From assembly GCF_010671605.1 (NCBI RefSeq), contig NZ_JAABOO010000001.1:1488001-1552000 (forward strand): a stretch of 64,000 nucleotides of DNA, given 5' to 3'. The translations under genes were made by a program, and so were the position numbers. Under the pieces are notes generated by a model. It made no database searches. It was given only the letters and a program-made list of their open reading frames with translations, and was not told the origin of the DNA. This document shows, piece by piece, positions 37,553 through 44,700 of the stretch (position 1 is the first letter of the stretch; the number at the start of each line of letters is the position of its first letter). This stretch comes from Leptobacterium flavescens (GTDB lineage: Bacteria; Bacteroidota; Bacteroidia; Flavobacteriales; Flavobacteriaceae).

Positions 37553-37625
37553 AAAACCATCCTTAACAGGGATGGTTTTGTTTTTATTTGATTCCGCACA
37601 AGTTACAAACTTGCGCTAACAGGGG
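37553..37625. repeat. Array spacer A
   Basis: Terminator hairpin AAAACCATCC / GGATGGTTTT (37553-37579) with a T run, then the variable-arm hairpin AAGTT-ACA-AACTT (37600-37612) followed by GCGCTAACAGG. It serves as terminator for the 36811 gene. Confidence 0.7.
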
Positions 37626-37700
37626 GTTAGACATTTTAAAAAAATCGTTCCTGTTTTTTCTGCTCGTTTTGATATAACGAGGCGTTATAGTATCTTGTTT

Positions 37701-37920
37701 TATTTCTCTAAAGTATGTTTTGTTTCCCTAAAGTATGTTTTGTTTCCCTAAAGTATGTTTTGTTTCCCTAAAGTATGTTTTGTTTCCCTAAAGTATGTTT
37801 TGTTTCCCTAAAGTATGTTTTGTTTCCCTAAAGTATGTTTTGTTTCCCTAAAGTATGTTTTGTTTCCCTAAAGTATGTTTTGTTTCCCTAAAGTATGTTT
37901 TGTTTCCCTAAAGTATGTTG
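37701..37920. repeat. Tandem array of eleven 20-bp units
   Basis: The unit TGTTTCCCTAAAGTATGTTT is repeated head to tail without spacers. The first copy has three changes (TATTTCTCTA...) and the last ends in G. The inner copies are identical, which indicates recent slippage. It lies in a gene-free stretch inside the cassette array. Confidence 0.97.
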
Positions 37921-38137
37921 CTTAACAATAACTGCTTGGTACTCTACTGGGTAGCTATAACCTCATTATGTAAAGTAGTGAAGCTGCCTGTCTCAGGCAG
38001 GGCAACACATTCGCTTACCCTCTCCTCATATTTCATAGGATTAGTTTGACGAGAATTTAGCGTCATTATTCGCTATGATTTGATGTTTTTGATCACATAG
38101 GATATTACTAATATCTTTATAGAAAAACTTAACAGTT
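37921..38137. other. Gap between tandem array and 38138 gene
   Basis: Contains the small inverted repeat CTGCCTG / CAGGCAG (37984-38000) and GATATT / AATATC (38101-38115). TATCTTTA at 38111 is one base off the -7 consensus, and the ATG follows at 38138. No ORF. Confidence 0.4.
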
Positions 38138-38491
38138 ATGCAAACACAACAGGAAGAAAATTACACCGTAGAAAAAGTCTTAAAAAACTTAAAGAATCAT
38201 ATAAAAACTAAGTACAATAAAAATTTCCCAGAAGGAGATTTAATCAAAGATCACACTACTAATTTCATAAAAGATAGGATTGGTTACTCAAACGCTCCAG
38301 TATTTTTTAACCCATCTAATTATCCACTATCTCTTTTCTTAGAATGGAAAGAGTTTATTATAGATCAGCTTGAACTATTAGATGATAAAAAGTACAATAA
38401 ATATAATAATACCGACAATGAGAGCTTGCATAAAGTAATAAACTACATAAAAAACATGCAAAAAACTATTAAAAAAGGTGATTATATCTGA
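38138..38491 (+). CDS. Small AT-rich cassette protein, function unknown
   Basis: 117 residues, soluble, mostly helical in appearance and rich in Lys, Asn and Tyr. No signal peptide or recognised domain. It is flanked by spacers A and B of the array and lies in opposite orientation to the other cassettes. By context it may be an orphan immunity protein, but nothing in its sequence proves it. Confidence 0.6.
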   Translation: MQTQQEENYTVEKVLKNLKNHIKTKYNKNFPEGDLIKDHTTNFIKDRIGYSNAPVFFNPSNYPLSLFLEWKEFIIDQLELLDDKKYNKYNNTDNESLHKVINYIKNMQKTIKKGDYI

Positions 38492-38499
38492 TAAATACC

Positions 38500-38615
38500 C
38501 TAACCTTCTAAAGATAAACATTCCTCCTTTCCTTACAACAACAAAAAACCGCCTCCCAAAATGAGAAGTGGTTTTGTTTTTATTCTACCCCATACAAGTT
38601 ATAAACTTGCGCTAG
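38500..38615. repeat. Array spacer B
   Basis: TTCTAAAGATAAACATTCCT (tail of the first block, 38506-38525), the hairpin AAAACC...GGTTTT with TGAGAAGTGG (38544-38575), then the variable-arm hairpin CAAGTT-ATA-AACTTG (38595-38609) and CGCTAGG. It lies between convergent cassettes, so the terminator can serve both. Confidence 0.75.
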
Positions 38616-38622
38616 GTAATCT

Positions 38623-39312
38623 CTATTTCAAAAAAATGATAAAATAGGAAAAACAATTCAACAGAACATGTATTATTATAGAATAGATTATTCCGTAGTT
38701 GATTCTAATAAAGGTGAAATATAGTGCTCCTAAGCTTTGAATTATAAAAACAATAATAAAGTGACTCCCAGTAGTTTGATTTGTAAATAGAATATGCCAT
38801 AAGGAGAAAAGAAATACCTGAATATAGACTACAAGCAAAAAATTAGCTTCAAATATTTTTTTTATTCTTTTTTCATGTTTATACAACACAAATCTGAGCA
38901 AAATAAAAATAATCAGAGCCAAAAAAATAAATCCGCCGAAATAAGCTAAAATATAAGCTGTTTCTTTATTAAAGATTGAAAAACCTTTACTTCTAAAAAC
39001 AAGAAAAATGACATCAGCTAAAAAAACAGATAATGAAATCTTAACAAAAACGAAATTGAATTTCGTTAACAGAAGTCTATATTTTAACTCTTCTATTATA
39101 GCAGAAAATACAATTATTAATACAATATTCTTAAGGCTTACATATACGACATTTTCAATGTCGTCACCAGGTTTAATAGGAATAAGTAGTTTTAAAGTTG
39201 AATTTAAAACTGGTATTAGGAACATATAAATCAGGAAACTCCAAAAAAGCATCCAGTACGATTTTGGAGTTTCAATATTATCAGCGTTAAAAATCGTTTT
39301 AGTCTTTACCAA
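38623..39312 (-). CDS. CPBP-family intramembrane glutamic protease
   Basis: 229 residues with about seven hydrophobic helices. The three CPBP (Abi/CAAX) motifs are present: EELKYR (EExxxR), FSLWH (FxxxH) and HVLLN (HxxxN). The family includes CAAX-type proteases and bacterial proteins that protect against bacteriocins. The gene is visibly more AT-rich than the chromosomal genes outside the array. It is flanked by spacers B and C, which provide a terminator after it and a possible promoter before it. A self-protection role is inferred from context. Confidence 0.78.
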   Translation of the reverse strand: MVKTKTIFNADNIETPKSYWMLFWSFLIYMFLIPVLNSTLKLLIPIKPGDDIENVVYVSLKNIVLIIVFSAIIEELKYRLLLTKFNFVFVKISLSVFLADVIFLVFRSKGFSIFNKETAYILAYFGGFIFLALIIFILLRFVLYKHEKRIKKIFEANFLLVVYIQVFLFSLWHILFTNQTTGSHFIIVFIIQSLGALYFTFIRINYGIIYSIIIHVLLNCFSYFIIFLK

Positions 39313-39354
39313 AGCTCATTTACTTCAATTAGTATTTGCTTAAACTTAATTGCA

Positions 39355-39470
39355 TTTTTTAAAGATACACTTTCCCGCCAACAAAAAACCACCTCTCAAA
39401 AATGAGAAGTGGTTTTGTTTTAAATTATTCTTATCTCTTGCACGGTTACAAATCCGTGCTATCAGGGTTT
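39355..39470. repeat. Array spacer C
   Basis: TTTTTTAAAGATACA (short first block), the hairpin AAAACCACCTCTCA / TGAGAAGTGGTTTT (39385-39416), then GCACGG...CCGTGC (39440-39459) and TATCAGGG. The third block runs into the stop codon of the next gene. Confidence 0.75.
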
Positions 39471-40022
39471 ATACTCATACTCCTTCAATTTTTCTAATTC
39501 ATTTGTAATTCTTGATATCCATTCTTGTTGTTTCTTTTCATTAAAGTATACTTCAAAATCATAATTATTATTTTCTTCTATTGCACAATTAATTAAGTTC
39601 TTATACAAGTCTTCATAAAATTTAATATCAGCGATCTTTTGATTATTCAATTCCATAAATCCTTTCCTTATTTTCCTAGAAAACAATTCATAGATATCAA
39701 AATGCAATTGTTCATGTTCTAAAGCTTCATGATTTGTAGTAACTGTCCATGACCTTGATTTAATAAAATATGTTCCTATAATGATATTAGGTAGGTTATC
39801 AACTAATTCGATCTTTATAATTTTGATTTCACATTGAGTTGCAGCTAATGCAGCATCTTTATTATTGGGAGGGTTTCCTTGAAAATCCTCCCAAATCAAA
39901 TTTCTATTTTTTAACCATAGTATTTTATCATTAACATCAATTTCGCTATTAGCATAAAATTTGTTAGTGGAAATAGATGCTGTAATTAAGCATAAGGTTA
40001 TTAATGTTACTATATATTTCAT
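39462..40022 (-). CDS. Exported DUF922-like putative metalloprotease
   Basis: 186 residues. The signal peptide (MKYIVTLITLCLITASIS) is followed by NLIWEDFQGNPP and later HEALEHEQLHFDIYELFSRK. HEQLH is an HExxH zinc-protease motif. The layout matches the DUF922-type predicted secreted Zn-dependent protease family common in Bacteroidetes. The active site looks intact. It is flanked by spacers C and D. In this array it could be an effector or a protective protease; neither is shown. Confidence 0.72.
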   Translation of the reverse strand: MKYIVTLITLCLITASISTNKFYANSEIDVNDKILWLKNRNLIWEDFQGNPPNNKDAALAATQCEIKIIKIELVDNLPNIIIGTYFIKSRSWTVTTNHEALEHEQLHFDIYELFSRKIRKGFMELNNQKIADIKFYEDLYKNLINCAIEENNNYDFEVYFNEKKQQEWISRITNELEKLKEYEYKP

Positions 40023-40067
40023 ATTTAATTACCCGAATTTTTCAGAATAAAAGAAGTAGTCCTTCCC

Positions 40068-40236
40068 TTATCGTTGGCTCTCGTCTGTGACCAGTGCTAT
40101 ACATCCTAAAGATAAACATTCCTCCTTTCCTTTTCCAACAAAAAACCACTTCCTAAAAATGAGAAGTGGTTTCCTTTAAATTAAATTATTCTTAATCTTA
40201 CCCCTTGCACGGATTGCAAATCTGCGCTACCGGGTG
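40068..40236. repeat. Array spacer D, the fullest copy
   Basis: First block GCTCTCGTCTGTGACCAG ... CATCCTAAAGATA (40077-40114), then CATTCCTCCTTTCC. The hairpin AAACCACTTC / GAAGTGGTTT follows (40143-40172), then a linker ATTATTCTTAATCTTA shared almost exactly with spacer F. The variable-arm hairpin GCACGGATT-GCA-AATCTGCGC is at 40207-40227. Confidence 0.8.
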
Positions 40237-40240
40237 GCTT

Positions 40241-40606
40241 TTAATAAATATCCAATCTATCACATCTAAATGAGATATAATCACCGTTCACTATATCACC
40301 TGGGATAAAACGACCATCAATTTCAATCATTATATCTCCTATTTTCATAAGTCCTGACTTTTTATCTACCAATTCACCTTCTATCAGATAATCAAAACTC
40401 TCATCCAACTTTTTTATATGAGAATTTGGAGTTTCCAATCTAATAATTTCCGTCGGATCCAAAGCATATATAGGACCTGTCAATTGCTCTCCTTTCTTTT
40501 TTTTAAATGGATGTCCAAAGCATAACAGATCAAATTGACCATCAGTAATAACGACTTCTGCTTCAAGAATTTCTTCTGAAATCCAAATTATTTCTTTAAC
40601 TACCAT
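40241..40606 (-). CDS. Small cassette protein, putative orphan immunity protein
   Basis: 121 residues, soluble, beta-rich and acidic (MVVKEIIWISEEILEAEVVI; LLCFGHPFKKKKGEQ). No signal peptide and no family recognised. Size, AT-richness and placement downstream of an Rhs toxin gene suggest an immunity protein. Only the partial spacer E separates it from the upstream cassette, so these two may be co-transcribed. Confidence 0.6.
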   Translation of the reverse strand: MVVKEIIWISEEILEAEVVITDGQFDLLCFGHPFKKKKGEQLTGPIYALDPTEIIRLETPNSHIKKLDESFDYLIEGELVDKKSGLMKIGDIMIEIDGRFIPGDIVNGDYISFRCDRLDIY

Positions 40607-40628
40607 ATTTACTTAGTTCTTCCTTACC

Positions 40629-40674
40629 GTTGGCGCTAGTCTGTGACTAGAGCTATACATCTTAAAGATAAACA
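40629..40674. repeat. Array spacer E, truncated
   Basis: Only the first block is present: CTAGTCTGTGACTAG (a perfect 6-bp dyad around TGT) then AGCTATACATCTTAAAGATA. The terminator and third block are missing, and the next ORF begins almost at once. Confidence 0.75.
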
Positions 40675-40679
40675 TTGCT

Positions 40680-41051
40680 TCACATCGTTCGCAATGATTC
40701 ATCCTTAATATCATTACCTCTTTTCCATAAATCAAGAGTCTTATTAAAAAAACTAAGCGATCTATTTGATAATTTCTTTTTAAATGATTCATTATACATT
40801 CCTGAATCAAAAATAGAAATAGCTATTTCTTCTAATAATGCCGCTATTTCGGAGGTGTCATTTATAGACATTTCATTAATTAAATCAATTGAACTGCCTA
40901 ATACAGGTTTATTATTTTCTTTCAAGGCTTTAATTAAAAAGATCGAAAAGAATGAAAAGACAGTAATTGGTTCTTCCTCTACTAATTCTTTCATATCAAA
41001 ACCAGGAACAGCATTTTTAAGGCTATTTACTATATTTTTATATTCTAACAT
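40680..41051 (-). CDS. Small helical cassette protein, putative orphan immunity protein
   Basis: 123 residues, soluble and helical (LEYKNIVNSLKNAVPGFDMK; EIAALLEEIAISIFDSG). No firm family. It resembles small all-helical immunity proteins in size and composition. The ATG at 41051 is preferred; the frame could extend three codons to a TTG at 41060. It lies between spacers E and F. Confidence 0.6.
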   Translation of the reverse strand: MLEYKNIVNSLKNAVPGFDMKELVEEEPITVFSFFSIFLIKALKENNKPVLGSSIDLINEMSINDTSEIAALLEEIAISIFDSGMYNESFKKKLSNRSLSFFNKTLDLWKRGNDIKDESLRTM

Positions 41052-41068
41052 ACTTTTCAATATTTCCC

Positions 41069-41235
41069 TAAGCTAGCACTAGACTGTAACTAGAGCTATA
41101 CATCCTAAAGATACAGATTCCTTCTTTCTCCAAAGCAACAAAAAAACCACTTCACAAAAATGAGAAGTGGTTTTCTTTTTAAATTAAATTATTCTTAATC
41201 TTAACCCTTGTATGGAAAACATTTCCACGCAATCA
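41069..41235. repeat. Array spacer F
   Basis: CTAGACTGTAACTAG then AGCTATACATCCTAAAGATA, the hairpin AAAACCACTTC / GAAGTGGTTTT (41143-41174), the linker shared with spacer D, then the variable-arm hairpin TGGAAA-ACA-TTTCCA (41212-41226) and ACGCAATCAG. It terminates the transcript of the Rhs operon and adjacent immunity candidate. Confidence 0.8.
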
Positions 41236-41243
41236 GAGATCTT

Positions 41244-41729
41244 TTAAAATTGATAACCGTAAAGTTTATTTTGCTTTCTTTTTTTATTTAAATAAACTAT
41301 TCTTAAAAGAATTACAATAAAAGTTCCATATAAAACCCAAATATAGTTTCTAAATAAAACAGTCAAAAATAACCCCATAGAAATACCAATAAAAATAAAT
41401 ATGATATAGCCTCTCAAAGCAAAGTCATCTTTTTCAGCTAAATAAACACCTATCGGTTCAACATACTTAGAGTAGTTTTCTTGACTATTCTCTTCTAATA
41501 TCTTTTCCTTTTCTTTTGTTATCAAATCCAAATAATCAGCTAATAGCACTCTATATTTCATAAGTTCATTAGACTCAAGATTCATTTTCTTTAAACTTAA
41601 ATAGAAATTAGAAATTGATTCATAATGTATATTTTTCTTGAATTTCGAATCATAATTTAAATTAATTATAGCAAGTGATTGTTTACAATTCTTCTCAAAT
41701 AAATCAATATCGAAATACGTATTTTCCAT
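41244..41729 (-). CDS. Two-helix membrane protein, candidate cognate Rhs immunity
   Basis: 161 residues. A soluble, lysine-rich helical part (about 1-102) is followed by two adjoining transmembrane helices (about 104-145) and a basic tail. It starts 12 bases after the Rhs stop with no spacer in between, the usual place for a cognate immunity gene. A membrane-embedded immunity protein would suit a toxin that acts at or crosses the inner membrane. No family recognised; the assignment rests on position. Confidence 0.65.
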   Translation of the reverse strand: MENTYFDIDLFEKNCKQSLAIINLNYDSKFKKNIHYESISNFYLSLKKMNLESNELMKYRVLLADYLDLITKEKEKILEENSQENYSKYVEPIGVYLAEKDDFALRGYIIFIFIGISMGLFLTVLFRNYIWVLYGTFIVILLRIVYLNKKRKQNKLYGYQF

Positions 41730-41741
41730 AATTATTTTAAA

Positions 41742-44700
41742 TTATTCCAGAATCTTATATATGGTTCGAAGGGTCCTGTACAATCGTTTAGCAGTTTTTG
41801 AGTTAACCAACTCTCCCACATCTGCTTTCTGCAATCTTTTCACAACTTTCTTTAACCCTTTTCTTTTCAAAAATTCCCTTAATCCTTTGGAGCCATGTTT
41901 TCTAAAAACTTTTAACCCTTCTTTAAGTAGAAAGTTTTTTAATGCATTCAAATTAGTTCGAACCACTGTGCCACCTCTAACAGAGGTAAAAATTTCTATT
42001 TCTCTGACTATGGCATTTATATGCGAAACCAGTCTTGAAACTGCGGGTGAAGAGGCTATACCAGCTTCAATGGCAATAGGTAATGCACCAATAACTAATA
42101 ATAGAGTTCCGAAATCCTGCCCAACTTGGTTTACTCCAGTTTGACTTGTCAGACTGGAAATTCTTCTTTTTGCTTGTTCAGAAAGTAAGCCTGAATTTAT
42201 TAATCCCCCAAAAAGTTTTGCTCCATCATTTTCTAACAATTCCCCCGGAGTAAAACTTCCAGGTTGAGTATTAACAAAACCGACACCTACCTGTGCACCG
42301 CCTGAGTTCACAAAATTAATAACATGTTGTCCTATATCGTCTCCTTCATCTGAAATCTTTATAAATTCTCCTGTATCTACATTAAAATTATAAATCCCTT
42401 CAAAAGCTTGAGATTCTTTATTTATAAAATCAAAATTAGTATCATTCTCATTCTCACCTATTCCAATAGGCATCATACCATCTGGATCAATATAGTAAAT
42501 AGGATTATCAAAAGCATAATTATAAGGACTATGTCTTCTCATTTCTTCAGCAAGTGGATCAATATTCATCCATCTCCCTAATGCCGCGTCATAATTCCTG
42601 GCCGTAATATCTATCCAGGCAAGTCCCAACTCGTCTTGTTCCTCTTTACCTGTAAAGCCATATTTATGATTTCCACCTACAATGGCTGAGTTATATCCCT
42701 TATGCTTAAGCCCAAAAGGATAATAATTATTCTCTTCTCTGATCTCTGCCTGCGTTACAGTACCATCTCCATTATCATCCGAATATGCAAGGCGTATATT
42801 CCCTAAATGATCTTTATACTGATAGATATAATCATACCCATTACTTCCATCGGGTTCTACATAACCTTCTGCAGTATTAAAGAATTGCAAATTGTTATTT
42901 TTATAAATAAAGTTACCAGCATACTCTGTGGTTGTTAAAGAACTTCCGTCTGTAACGATCTTTTTAATCTTTATTCCAGCGGCATCGTAAATATAGTTAA
43001 TTTTCTTATTCTGATCGTTGTCAAATACCACCTCTGTCGGTAAATTAAGATGGTTATAATCTATCGATGTAATTCCTTTATTATTATCCTTGATCATATT
43101 CCCATTAGCATCATAGGAATAATCAGTTTCTCCATTAACTTCGAAGTCCTTAAATCCAAAATCTATTGAAGTTCCATCTTCAACATCTACCAATCGATTT
43201 CCTAAAGAGCCTAGAGAATACTCATACTCCAGGTCATCCATTTCATTAAAGCTTGTTGCAGCAGCATTAATATGTCCTTGTCTGGACAGAGCAGTAATAT
43301 TACCGTTCAGGTCATAAGAAACATTATTCAGATTGTAATTTCCTGTATTATCTATAGCCGAGATGATCCTGTTAAGGCCATCATAACTATAAGTATAGGT
43401 TTTTAAACTACTATCGGTATTAGCCGTTCTCCAATGAGTCTGACTGATATTTCCATTATAAAGAGCAGTTCCGGATGTGGGATCGTTATAATTTATCTTA
43501 AAAGAGAACAGGTCATTTCCTATATTATCCACATCGTTGATAGCCTTTAACCATCCTCTTATATTATAGCTGTAGTTTACCTCCTGAAGCGGATTGGTTA
43601 TTGTATTTCCCACTTTTTTGACCGTTAACTGACTGATCTCATCATATTCATTCTGTGCGATCAGTTCTTCCGGTTCATTATCCACTTTATGGGTCTGACG
43701 TAGTACTCTGGCTGCATGATCATAGGTAAATCGCTCCGTAACTACTATAGGAGTACCTCCATCCCTGGTATGGGTGCTTTTAGTTTCCAGTACCTTTCCC
43801 GCAAAATCCAGACTGGTCTCTACAATATCGGTAATTCCTAATTCCACATTTCGATTATATACCCAAATAGGTCTGGCCTTTTCATCATAGCCGATAACGT
43901 TTATAATGCTTAATTGTGTTCCTAACACCCTGGTTATAGTACTGGTTGGCAATCCCTTAAGGTTTGTTTTTACTGTTTGACCAAAAACCGAAGACGGCAT
44001 AGAAACCAGCGTAGGTGGAATAAAATACTCATCAAAATGATGGATGGTATAAGCCTCTGTATTATCAATAGGGAAACTTTGATTACTATACCCTCCAACA
44101 GAAGCTCCATTAATATTAATATTACCAGGTCCCGTCATAGATTCATATGGTTTTGTTCCTGAATTATTAGTATAATAATCGTCCAAAGCTGTTTGCATTC
44201 CCGCCTGGGTATTGATACTATTCGTATATTTCCCGGTCAGGATCACTCTTCCAAAGGCATCGTATTTGGTGTAAAGCCATTCCCCATTAGCTCTTAGATT
44301 GGCATCCTGGGTAAGTACCGGCTGGTCCAGACTGTTATATACGATATACTCCCAACCCTTACCGGGTATCTTTTTTTCAGTAAGACGATTTCTTCTATCG
44401 TATTTATATTGGTAACCTACTTCATCAATCAGTTGCTGTACGGTGATTATATCACCCCTGCCTCCAATATCTGCATTAAGATCAGTAACATGAATGGGGA
44501 GAGATTCTATCGCTTTGGGAGGTAGCACATAGCTAAGGTTTCCAAAATCATCATATATATAATAAGTATCATATAATAACAAGGAATATAATAGTACTAC
44601 AGGATCTCCGATTTGACCACCTCTGGGGTCATCTTCAGTAACAACCAACTCATAGGTTCTTTTAAGAACTACACGCCCAAACTGATCCTTAAATTCATCA

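Noticed and set aside
37701-37920. Possible CRISPR array from the regular 20-bp repeats
   Set aside because: The units are contiguous with no spacers between them, and no cas gene is in the window.
40675-41076. 133-residue plus-strand frame opposite the 40680-41051 cassette
   Set aside because: It is the complement of the minus-strand gene. The minus-strand product fits the orientation of its neighbours and the spacer layout.
37553-41235. Array hairpins as classical integron attC sites
   Set aside because: The pairs do not fit RYYYAAC/GTTRRRY consistently; only spacer A has CTAAC and GTTAG. No integron integrase or attI-like site is seen. The structural likeness is reported, but the name is not.
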